Below, in pieces: positions 41,470 to 49,280 of a DNA stretch of 64,000 bases; position 1 is the stretch's first letter, and each line of letters opens with the position of its first letter. A program made the position numbers and the translations under genes. The notes below the pieces were generated by a model. That model searched no databases, was not told the DNA's origin, and worked only from the letters and a program-made list of their open reading frames with translations. Origin of the DNA: UBA3102 sp964413055 (lineage in GTDB: Bacteria > Bacillota > Desulfotomaculia > Desulfotomaculales > Pelotomaculaceae); contig CAYPRB010000006.1 of the NCBI GenBank assembly GCA_964413055.1, positions 62,001-126,000 on the forward strand, read 5' to 3'.

Positions 41470-43173
41470 GTGGATATTTCAAGGCAAAACAGGTTGGTGC
41501 GAATTTTTTTTATTTTTTTACTTTGTATTATAGGATTATTATACCGGTTTTGGGAAATCCAAATCATTAATGGAGACTGGTATTCCCATCTGGCGCTGGA
41601 ACAAGGAAGCCGCGGGGTTTACCTGGAGGATGTGCCGAGGGGTAATATACTGGACCGGAATATGGTTTCTCTTACCGGGACGGGAATGGAAGACAGGATA
41701 GTAGTATTTCCCGGGGCTTTAGTTGACCAGGCGGAGGTGAGCCGGGGCTTGGCGGAGATTCTGGGAGTTGATGTTTCTGAGGTAGCAGGTTATTTGGAGG
41801 GCGCGCCGGTTTATTTGCCTTATGAAATTAACAAGGCGCAGTCCGCTACGGTTAAGAAAAAGGGCTGGACTGGTGTGATGGTTTTACCGGTCCGGTTCCG
41901 TTACGGCGAAACGCCCCTGTTTGTCCATATTACGGGTCACCTGGGCAGGATTGTTTCAAGGGAGGAGTTTCTTGATTTAAGTGAGGAAAGCAAAAAAATG
42001 TACCGGTATGACGATTTGGTAGGTAAAACCGGGTTGGAAAAAATCTATGAATTATACTTAAAGGGAACCAGGCCGCAGCATGCGGTGAGGGTTTTCACCG
42101 ATGCCGGGGGCAGGCTGTTGGGGGGTCCTGAATTTAAGATTGAAGAGCAAATGGAAGATCAAGAACGATGCGATCTGGTGCTGACCATAGACACACGTAT
42201 CCAACGGGTGGTTGAGGAAATTATGGACCGGCGGGTGGCAAGAGGAGCGGTGGTGGTAATGGAAGCAGGAACCGGAGATATTCTTGCAATGGCGAGCCGT
42301 CCCGGTTTTAACCCGGCTTCTCCGGAACAATATCTTGATTCCATGGAAAAGGGCCGGTTTTTGGATCGTTGTACCGCCCTCTACCAGCCCGGATCAATTT
42401 TTAAAATCGTAGTTGCTGCCGCCGCCCTGGAAGAAGGTATTGCGGGTTCCGAAACAACTTTTAACTGCCGGGGCAACCAGGATAATTTGATTCACTGTTG
42501 GGCGGAGGAAGGTCATGGAAACATTGATTTTTCTCATGCTTTCGCCCAGTCGTGCAATCCGGCCTTTGCCAGACTCGGACTTATCCTGGGGGCGACCCGA
42601 GTGATCCAATATGCCGAAAAACTGGGTTTTGCCAACCAGTCGGTTACCGGTTATCCCGTTCCTTTCGATTCGCGCCAGGATCTTGATTTGATTGGTGAAC
42701 CATTCAATCTGGTTAACAGTTCCGTCGGCCAGGGCCCGGTGCTGGTCACTCCACTCCAAATTACCTCTATGATGAACGTGATTGCTTCCGGCGGCATTTA
42801 CCGGCAGCCGCGTCTGGTCAAAGAAATTCGCCAGGGCGGCGGAGAGGTGGTAAGGAAGTATACGTCCGAGCAAGGCAGAAGGGTAATCTCACCGGCTACC
42901 GCCCGGGAATTATGTGCACTTTTAGAATTGGTGGTAGATGCAGGGGTTGGTAAAAAAGCAAACGTACCGGTTTTCGGCAGTGCCGGCAAAACGGGATCGG
43001 CACAAACCGGAAACGGCTTGATAAATGCCTGGTTTACCGGATATGCGCCCCGGTTGAATCCCAGCTTGGTAGTAACGGTTTTATTGGAACAAGGAACCAG
43101 TGGCGGCGAATCTGCCGCGCCCGTTTTCAGTGAGATTATGGAACGTATTTTGTCTCTTGGCCGGTTTGACTAA
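41470..43173 (+). CDS. Class B penicillin-binding protein (PbpI/SpoVD-like)
   Basis: About 567 residues: N-terminal membrane segment (IFFIFLLCIIGLLYRFWEI), PBP dimerisation domain (VPRGNILDRN), and transpeptidase domain with SXXK in QPGSIFKI, SXN in AQSCNPAF and KTGS in GKTGSAQTG. It cross-links septal or side-wall peptidoglycan; the location matches Bacillus pbpI (yrrR). GTG 41470 or TTG 41467 fits the AAAGGA site; ATG 41440 would need another site. Confidence 0.88.
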   Translation: MDISRQNRLVRIFFIFLLCIIGLLYRFWEIQIINGDWYSHLALEQGSRGVYLEDVPRGNILDRNMVSLTGTGMEDRIVVFPGALVDQAEVSRGLAEILGVDVSEVAGYLEGAPVYLPYEINKAQSATVKKKGWTGVMVLPVRFRYGETPLFVHITGHLGRIVSREEFLDLSEESKKMYRYDDLVGKTGLEKIYELYLKGTRPQHAVRVFTDAGGRLLGGPEFKIEEQMEDQERCDLVLTIDTRIQRVVEEIMDRRVARGAVVVMEAGTGDILAMASRPGFNPASPEQYLDSMEKGRFLDRCTALYQPGSIFKIVVAAAALEEGIAGSETTFNCRGNQDNLIHCWAEEGHGNIDFSHAFAQSCNPAFARLGLILGATRVIQYAEKLGFANQSVTGYPVPFDSRQDLDLIGEPFNLVNSSVGQGPVLVTPLQITSMMNVIASGGIYRQPRLVKEIRQGGGEVVRKYTSEQGRRVISPATARELCALLELVVDAGVGKKANVPVFGSAGKTGSAQTGNGLINAWFTGYAPRLNPSLVVTVLLEQGTSGGESAAPVFSEIMERILSLGRFD

Positions 43174-43228
43174 GGTAGCGGAAGTGTATTAGAATCAAAG
43201 TATAATAATAATTGTAGGAGTGTTTAAA

Positions 43229-43996
43229 ATGATATTGCGGGGAGAGCAAATCAGAGCGTTTCGGGAGGAACGGGGCTATACCCTGCAGGAACTGGCTAAG
43301 CGGGCAAAATTATCCTTGTCGTACTTAAGTGAAATAGAGCGGGGCTCGAAACGTCCATCACTGAAAACGATAGATAAACTGGCAGCTGCTTTGAACGTGT
43401 CTAAAACTCAATTTATAGAAGGGGATTTAACCGACACGGGACTATCTCTTGGAGACAAGATTAGAATGTTAAGATCTGAAAAAAACTTGTCCCTGCAGGA
43501 GCTTGCCCGGAAAGCAGGTGTTTCCCTGTCTTACTTAAGCGAGATAGAACGAGGCACGGTATATCCTGCGGTGAGCACTTTAAAACGGATCGTGGAGTTA
43601 TTGGAAGTTCCGCCGGCTACGCTTATGAATCAAGAAGGTACCCTGGGACATAAGCTGAAAGCACTGCGGGAAGAATACGGTTTGACCCAGGCTCAACTTG
43701 CTTCCATGGCTGGAGTTACAGCAGGCTTAATCGGACAAATTGAGCAAGGCAAGGTTCAGCCTTCCCTCAAAACCCTGGAAAAGATTGCTGATGTCATGGG
43801 GGTTGCTCCTTGTTACTTTATCATGGAGCAGGGTGCCGTAGACCAGTTATTAAATATGATGAATCCGGAACTTAGGGAGTTGCTCATGGATCCCAGGGTG
43901 CAATCAGTTTTGAGTCTGGTTAGTAATTTAAGCGAAAAAGAATTCCAGTTTATTTTAAATTTTATAAAGTTATTTAAAAAATCTGAGTTAAGTTAA
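43229..43996 (+). CDS. Regulator with three tandem XRE helix-turn-helix domains
   Basis: 255 residues. Three complete HTH_3 repeats: about 5-58 (LQELAKRAKLSLSYLSEIER), 72-125 (LQELARKAGVSLSYLSEIER) and 138-192 (QAQLASMAGVTAGLIGQIEQ), then a helical tail. The first two share long identical stretches, indicating internal duplication. ATG at 43229 follows TAGGAGTG. Target unknown; it is the gene immediately before the interrupted sigK locus and has its own terminator. Confidence 0.85.
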   Translation: MILRGEQIRAFREERGYTLQELAKRAKLSLSYLSEIERGSKRPSLKTIDKLAAALNVSKTQFIEGDLTDTGLSLGDKIRMLRSEKNLSLQELARKAGVSLSYLSEIERGTVYPAVSTLKRIVELLEVPPATLMNQEGTLGHKLKALREEYGLTQAQLASMAGVTAGLIGQIEQGKVQPSLKTLEKIADVMGVAPCYFIMEQGAVDQLLNMMNPELRELLMDPRVQSVLSLVSNLSEKEFQFILNFIKLFKKSELS

Positions 43997-44024
43997 GACA
44001 CTGGGAAAATTTATTATTTGAGGT

Positions 44025-44058
44025 TAAGCCTGCCTGTTTGCGCCGGCTTATTTTTTTT
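44025..44058 (+). terminator. Terminator after triple-XRE gene
   Basis: TAAGCC/GGCTTA stem extended by TGC/GC, followed by eight T. The rest of the gap to sigK (44059-44221) shows small hairpins but no gene. Confidence 0.75.
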
Positions 44059-44221
44059 CCGATAATAAATAGTTTAATCCTTATATAATTGGAGGCGGAC
44101 GGTTGAATTAAGAGGGTGTGCCGTCCTTGATGACCTGGTCACGCAGGGGTAACTGCCGGTTAAGAGGTATATAATTCTAAGCTGCATCATTAAATGGGTA
44201 ATGAGTTAACCAAGGCTGCCG

Positions 44222-44588
44222 TTATTGGCAGCCTTCCAGAGTAAACTCATGGAGCAATTTGCTTAAGGCTTTTTTTTCGATGCGTGAAACATAAGACCGG
44301 GAGATACCCAGGTTTTTGGCTATTTCACGTTGGGTTTTACGCGCGCCGTTATTAAGTCCGAATCTTAGTTCCAGCACTTTTTTCTCTCTGTGGTTCAAAT
44401 GCTGAATTCTTTCCATAAGCCTCTTTTTTTCAAAGTTATTTTCAACTACTTCAGCCACTACTTCGGGATGAGTGCCTAGAATATCAATCAAAGTGATCTC
44501 GTTACCTTCCTTATCAACCCCAATTGGATCATAGAGTGAAATTTCGGCTTTCATTTTTTTTATAAACCGCAAATGCATTAGTATTTCA
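44222..44588 (-). CDS. sigK: sigK 3' part (C-terminal sigmaK regions 3-4), separated by element
   Basis: Encodes the rest of sigmaK from the residues EIL onward: HLRFIKKMKAEISLYDPIG, region 4.2 TQREIAKNLGISRSYVSRIE and the end LLHEFTLEGC. The frame continues 19 codons into the element to a TTG at 44644 without a ribosome site, so no useful product is expected before excision. Joined to the 5' part at 57035-57381, it gives an intact 235-residue protein. Corresponds to spoIIIC of Bacillus. Confidence 0.93.
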
Positions 44589-44609
44589 ATTTTGATTACA
44601 AACCCTAGC
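44570..44609. other. attL: left junction of sigK element
   Basis: From left to right: chromosomal half-site CAAATGCATT (44570-44579), the shared core ATTTCA (44583-44588) and element half-site ACAAACCCTAGC (44598-44609). The core is the longest sequence common to all three junctions. Confidence 0.85.
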
Positions 44610-44681
44610 ATGGCTGATATGGCATTGGAGCCTTGAAAATGCAAGGATTGCGGGTTAACTGTTAAATTGCATTGTCTGCAA

Positions 44682-44715
44682 ATTGTAAACTATAATTATA
44701 ATAATGGTTTACAAT
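44682..44715. repeat. Inverted repeat upstream of symporter, copy 1
   Basis: ATTGTAAAC (44682-44690) and GTTTACAAT (44707-44715) are perfect inverted repeats 16 bp apart in an AT-rich stretch about 85 bp before the symporter ATG. A dimeric repressor or activator site is plausible. Confidence 0.6.
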
Positions 44716-44799
44716 ACAGCGATAATATATTATACTTTAACCGGATTTGGGTTTTTCCACCGCTACAGTTACGAGGCATATATTTGATAGGATGGTATT

Positions 44800-46143
44800 A
44801 TGTTTAAATATTTTTTGATTTATATTTTAGTTTTAGCTGGAATCGGTATCTACAATTTTTTTAGGGTCAAAGGTTACGATGAGTTCGTTGTAGCCGGGCG
44901 GAGGCAAAGCCAACCGTTTATTTTAATGTCGTTGTTATCAACGATGCTCGGTGCATCGGCAACTTTTGGCGTTGTGGATATGGCTTATCATATAGGTTTC
45001 CCTGCTTTTTGGTGGTTGAGTGTCGGCGCCGCAGGCTTGATCCTGCAGTCTATGCTATTATCCGAGAAAGTCAGGGCTTTTAATGCTTACACCCTGCCGG
45101 ATATTGCCAAGAAAACTATCGGTGATAGTGGTAAAGTGATTATCGCCTTGATTATTGTTATCTCCTGGACTGGAATAATTGCCGCACAATTTGTAGCATT
45201 ATCAAAAATATTTTCTATAATTACCGGCAATACAAATAACACAGCTTTACTGTTAGTAACGGCTGTTATTGTCATTATTTATACAATGGTGGGTGGTCAG
45301 CTTTCAGTCATTAAAACCGATTCAATACAGTTTGTAATTTTATCGGCAGGCTTCATTTTTACTTTTGGGTATCTTTTCCTGGGATTTGAGCCTGGTAACA
45401 TTACAGAAATATTTTCAAGGATAGAACTGGCGAATGCCGACTTTAGCTGGATAAACATAATAAATCTGTTGTTTATTGTTGGGGGAACCTATTTTATCGG
45501 ACCGGATGTATTCTCCAGGAATTTAGCCGCAAGGGACGGAAAAGTTGCCAAAAAAGCGGCATTGCATGCGGGCGTGGTGCTGTTTTTCTTCAGTTTTATA
45601 ATTGTATTAATTGGCCTCTGGACAAAGGTGAATGTCGTTAACTTGGGTCAAAACGATCCATTGATTTATCTTATATTTAACCATCTTCCTCCGGTAATTA
45701 GCGTAATAATGTCCATAGGTTTAATATCGGTGCTCATTTCTTCGGCAGACACCTGTCTTATTAGTACGGCGGCGATTATAGGAAACGATATCCTTAAACG
45801 CACCAAACTAACGGATGCAAGGATTTTCGTGCTGGGTATTGGTACTATTTCACTTTTAATTGCGGTATTAAAAAAGGATATTATCTCTTTATTACTAAGT
45901 GCTTATTCAGTGTATGCTCCTGGAATTGTCTTCCCCTTATTTACGGCCATTTGGTTTCATAACAAAAAAGAAATCAATAAAACTCTATTATTTGCGGCTA
46001 TTATTGTAGGAGGAAGCTTTGGACTGTTATCATCCTATTTTAATATCGAGTTTCTTCCATTGATAGGTATGGGATGTTCTTTGGTTTTAAGTGTATTATC
46101 CGTTTATGTTTCCCCTGCTCATATAAATTTTAGAGTTAACTAA
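44800..46143 (+). CDS. Sodium:solute symporter family protein, copy 1
   Basis: 447 residues, almost wholly hydrophobic with 12-13 membrane spans, of the SSF family: N-terminal DEFVVAGRRQSQPFILMSLL, the conserved early GASATFGVVDMAY, and SSADTCLISTAAIIGNDILKR matching the sodium-site helix region. The substrate cannot be told. ATG at 44800 lies in the element, 211 bp from its left end. It is cargo with no evident role in recombination. Confidence 0.87.
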   Translation: MFKYFLIYILVLAGIGIYNFFRVKGYDEFVVAGRRQSQPFILMSLLSTMLGASATFGVVDMAYHIGFPAFWWLSVGAAGLILQSMLLSEKVRAFNAYTLPDIAKKTIGDSGKVIIALIIVISWTGIIAAQFVALSKIFSIITGNTNNTALLLVTAVIVIIYTMVGGQLSVIKTDSIQFVILSAGFIFTFGYLFLGFEPGNITEIFSRIELANADFSWINIINLLFIVGGTYFIGPDVFSRNLAARDGKVAKKAALHAGVVLFFFSFIIVLIGLWTKVNVVNLGQNDPLIYLIFNHLPPVISVIMSIGLISVLISSADTCLISTAAIIGNDILKRTKLTDARIFVLGIGTISLLIAVLKKDIISLLLSAYSVYAPGIVFPLFTAIWFHNKKEINKTLLFAAIIVGGSFGLLSSYFNIEFLPLIGMGCSLVLSVLSVYVSPAHINFRVN

Positions 46144-46333
46144 TAATTATAAGATCAGAAAACGGGGGTGGGGACTGATAATAAAGAGATTTTAAAGTTG
46201 TTAAGCATTAAAGCTTTTGGAGATTATCACCAGAGCTTTTCTTTTTTTTATTTTTAAACAGCAGGTTTTTACAATATTATGTCGAACAAAAATATGGATA
46301 GTGAAAATTTGCCAAGGGAGTGTGAATTTAGCC

Positions 46334-48760
46334 ATGAAGGGGCTTGGCTTACAGAGATTTCTGTTTATAGGCCTGGTTGTATTGCTCTCCGTATTTTTAT
46401 GTGGCGGAATCGCCCTGGCCGGTTTTTCCGATGTGCCTGAAGACCACTGGGCTGCAGCTAATATTGAACAAATGAGTGAATTGGGAGTAGTGGGTGGTTA
46501 TAAAGACGGGACTTTCCGGCCCGACCATTTTGTCAGTCAGGCTGAAGCTGCCTGCATGGCCGTCAGGGTCATGGGATGGCAGGTGTCATCATCTGATAAC
46601 CTGCCCCAGGTTTCTTTTTCCGTTCCTGATTGGGCGGATAAAGAAGTCAGGCTGGCAACAAAACATGGTTTATTGAAGAATAATGAGTCGTTCAGTGCCT
46701 ATTCCGGTGCTTCCCGGGCCTGGGTAGCCCGGTTGGTGGTACGGATGGTCGACAAGGAAAAAGAGGTGGAAGAGGGGCTGTTGCTGCCTAATTTTGTTGA
46801 CTCGTACAAGATACCCGATTGGGCGGTATATTACGTCCGGGTAGCGCAGGATAACGGTTTGATTACCGGTTATGAAGATAATTCCTTTCGTCCGGATGAA
46901 GAAGTCAGCAGGGCCGAAATGGTTACTTTATTAAGCCGGGTTAGGGAACAACTGCCGGATAAAACAACAGATAACGGAAGTTATCCGGATACCCGGGGAG
47001 ACCTGGCAACGATAAATGGCACGGTAGTAAAGGTTTATCCTGAGAGTAATGCCCTGATTATTGAAGAGGAAACCAGCGGTAGTTTAAAAACCCTGTATTC
47101 AGCCGCTGACAACTCCGTTTCAATAGGAGGGAGCGATTTGCAGGGAATTGAGGCGCTCCAGCCGGGTGACCAGGTCGAGGCGGTTATTGATACTTCGGGG
47201 CGGTTGTCCCGGGTTTTGGTTAACTACCGGGAAGGGTTTTCGTTATTGGAAGGGGTAGTTTATGACCTGGAATTGGAAGCTGGCTTGCTGACTATCCAAT
47301 CGGATGACAACCGTTTATCTTCTTACCGGTTGGTTGATTATGTAGAGGTGCGGGCAGAAAGGGTTCGTTTCCCCAGTGTAGAGGATATCCGGGTGGGTGA
47401 TAAGGTCAAGCTTGATGTAGAAAACAATGTTGTTACCGGTATTGAAATACTGGAAACGGCTTCCAGATTAAGTGTCACTGGTGAGGTGTTAATTTTAAGT
47501 TCTGGAAAAAATCTGATTAATCTTGAGGTTGACGGTAGGGTAATGGCGTATAGCCTGTCACCGAATGTCCGGGTAAGTGTGCCCGGTTTGGATAATGCCT
47601 TTCTTTCCGACGTAAATGAGGGTGATACGGTTACGGCGCAGATCGAAAGCGGGAAGGTGGTAGCTCTGGAAGTATCCGGGCGGCAGGTTGACAATACTTA
47701 TACCGCCACAGTTTATGCCGTGGATACGTCTAACCGCATCCTGACCTTGAAAGACCGGGACGATAAATATCAGGTCTATGAGGTTTTGGAGGAGGCCCGG
47801 ATCGATGTAAAGGGCAGCGGGGATTCAGATGCGGAACTGCAGGACCTGGAGAGAGATATGGAAGTAAAATTTCGTTTATTGGACGGCGATATAATTTATG
47901 TTAAGTCTGACAGTAGAATGGAAGGTATCATAACCAGTTTGGACGAAGAAGGACTGCTCATGGTATTGCAGCGTGACAGCGGTGTACGGGAGACTTATAT
48001 TCTGGATGATAAAGTGGACATTGACAGTGAGGATAAACGAGAGGAGATAAAAGATCTCAGGAGAGGCGATTACGTCCGGGTACTCCATGAAGACAACCGG
48101 GTTACGGAAATTGAGCTGCGCAGCAGGTTCATCTACCGGGTGGAAAGGGTCAGGGAAGTGTACGACCGGATTGAAGTGGTGGACGAAGAAGGAGACAGTC
48201 ACCGGTTGTATCTAGAAGATGAGACTGATTTAATCATACCGGGAATTGCCTATCCCGGTCTGGACGATGTAAAGGTGGGTGACCTGGTGCTGGTTACCTA
48301 CTTGGGACGAGACCTGGATACAGTGGAAGTCCTTGAACCCCTGCGTGGAAGAATAACGGCGGTAGATGAGGCACAAGAAAAAACAACCATAAAGTGTTTT
48401 GACGGCGAGACCGTTTCTGTAAGTTTCACCGGTGGGAGTGTATTAAATATAGATGGCAGGAAATATGATTCTTTAAGCAAGTTAAAAATTGGAGACCGGC
48501 TCGAAGTGGTGGAAGACCTCGACGGGGATTTTATTTTCATGGTTATGGAAGAGGTTTCCGGAAAACTGGCGCTGGATGTGGATAATCGTGATGACGAAGT
48601 GTATCTTGAAGGCAGGTATGGTTGGGAGTGTTATAACCTGGATGAAGAAGTATACCTTCACGACGCGGATGGTTTCGTTATCGAATTGGATGAACTAAGA
48701 GCGGGAGACGAGGTAAGCCTGTATATGCTGCGGGATATTGTTTATGAATTAGAATTATAA
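46334..48760 (+). CDS. SLH-domain surface protein with eight beta-rich repeats, copy 1
   Basis: 808 residues from ATG 46334 (GTG 46322 possible). A signal peptide (FLFIGLVVLLSVFLCGGIALA) precedes three SLH domains (FSDVPEDHWAAANIEQMSEL; a degenerate second; VYYVRVAQDNGLITGYEDNS) to about residue 205. From about 227 to the end, eight repeats of about 70 residues share the pattern G.V..........L.I followed by ..L..GD.V. SLH domains bind pyruvylated wall polymer, so this is probably an S-layer or envelope protein. Confidence 0.85.
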   Translation: MKGLGLQRFLFIGLVVLLSVFLCGGIALAGFSDVPEDHWAAANIEQMSELGVVGGYKDGTFRPDHFVSQAEAACMAVRVMGWQVSSSDNLPQVSFSVPDWADKEVRLATKHGLLKNNESFSAYSGASRAWVARLVVRMVDKEKEVEEGLLLPNFVDSYKIPDWAVYYVRVAQDNGLITGYEDNSFRPDEEVSRAEMVTLLSRVREQLPDKTTDNGSYPDTRGDLATINGTVVKVYPESNALIIEEETSGSLKTLYSAADNSVSIGGSDLQGIEALQPGDQVEAVIDTSGRLSRVLVNYREGFSLLEGVVYDLELEAGLLTIQSDDNRLSSYRLVDYVEVRAERVRFPSVEDIRVGDKVKLDVENNVVTGIEILETASRLSVTGEVLILSSGKNLINLEVDGRVMAYSLSPNVRVSVPGLDNAFLSDVNEGDTVTAQIESGKVVALEVSGRQVDNTYTATVYAVDTSNRILTLKDRDDKYQVYEVLEEARIDVKGSGDSDAELQDLERDMEVKFRLLDGDIIYVKSDSRMEGIITSLDEEGLLMVLQRDSGVRETYILDDKVDIDSEDKREEIKDLRRGDYVRVLHEDNRVTEIELRSRFIYRVERVREVYDRIEVVDEEGDSHRLYLEDETDLIIPGIAYPGLDDVKVGDLVLVTYLGRDLDTVEVLEPLRGRITAVDEAQEKTTIKCFDGETVSVSFTGGSVLNIDGRKYDSLSKLKIGDRLEVVEDLDGDFIFMVMEEVSGKLALDVDNRDDEVYLEGRYGWECYNLDEEVYLHDADGFVIELDELRAGDEVSLYMLRDIVYELEL

Positions 48761-48827
48761 AATCAACAGTTATTGTAGGAAAGAACGGCGGTAACCAGGC
48801 TTGCAATAAATAGTTAAAGAGTTGAAA

Positions 48828-48857
48828 AAAGACCGGCTTTGATGCGTCGGTCTTTTG
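48828..48857 (+). terminator. Terminator after SLH gene, copy 1
   Basis: AAAAGACCG (48828-48836) pairs perfectly with CGGTCTTTT (48849-48857). Confidence 0.8.
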
Positions 48858-48966
48858 CTGTTTAACTGATAAAGCGGATTTATTTTTTAGAGGGCGAGCA
48901 GCAGTATTTTTTAGGATACTTTTAACGCAGGTTGCGGTATATTTAAATTGGTTAAAACAAGGAATT

Positions 48967-49026
48967 ATGGTGCTGGTCAACGATTCGGAGCTTTTGATAG
49001 GACTTTACGGGGAGGAACAAGTTTAG
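48967..49026 (+). CDS. Possible 19-aa leader peptide, copy 1
   Basis: ATG at 48967 after CAAGGA opens 19 codons (MVLVNDSELLIGLYGEEQV) whose stop overlaps the following terminator stem. The 358-bp gap 48761-49118 has no other gene. Overlap of a short frame with a terminator is what an attenuator would look like, but it may be chance. Confidence 0.3.
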   Translation: MVLVNDSELLIGLYGEEQV

Positions 49027-49055
49027 CCATGGCTAATATATCCATGGTTTTTTCT
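49025..49055 (+). terminator. Hairpin and T run before recombinase operon, copy 1
   Basis: AGCCATGG (49025-49032) pairs with CCATGGTT (49042-49049, one G-U) followed by TTTTCTTTTTT. It insulates or attenuates transcription into the small gene and recombinase. Confidence 0.65.
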
Positions 49056-49118
49056 TTTTTAAAAGCCATAAGACAAACCTGCTGCCGAGTATATTTTTAA
49101 GGGAGGAGCTGATGTCGA

Positions 49119-49280
49119 TTGAGCGAAGCATTTGAAACATATACTAAGAAAAAAAGGGACTTTCCGGCAGTAATAATAGTATATTCTAAAGAAGAGTACG
49201 GTTTAAAAGATGCATACCGCCTGCTTGCCAAAAAAGTGTTGGAGGTAAAGCAATGCAGGCAGCGATATACATCAGAGTAA
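49119..49280 (+). CDS. 53-aa protein upstream of recombinase, copy 1 (candidate directionality factor)
   Basis: TTG at 49119 follows GGGAGGAG by about 10 nt. The product starts LSEAFETYTKKKRDFPAVI and continues VYSKEEYGLKDAYRLLAKK with a basic end. Its last 28 nt overlap the recombinase start, so the two are translationally coupled. I do not recognise the family. Small basic proteins encoded beside large serine recombinases can act as recombination directionality factors (SprB of SPbeta, CD1234 of C. difficile skin), which makes this a candidate by position and size only. Confidence 0.65.
   Translation: MSEAFETYTKKKRDFPAVIIVYSKEEYGLKDAYRLLAKKVLEVKQCRQRYTSE

Noticed and set aside
44059..44221. 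A small structured RNA between the triple-XRE gene and sigK
   Set aside because: Only short hairpins (for example GCAG/CTGC) are visible; nothing matches a known RNA family.
44222..44644. A full separate sigma-factor gene starting at 44644
   Set aside because: The first 19 codons are element sequence without a ribosome site or sigma-factor similarity; only the part from the core onward is sigmaK.
48858..49024. A c-di-GMP or other riboswitch upstream of the recombinase operon
   Set aside because: The sequence does not show the conserved core of classes I can recall; only a short frame and a terminator are supported.
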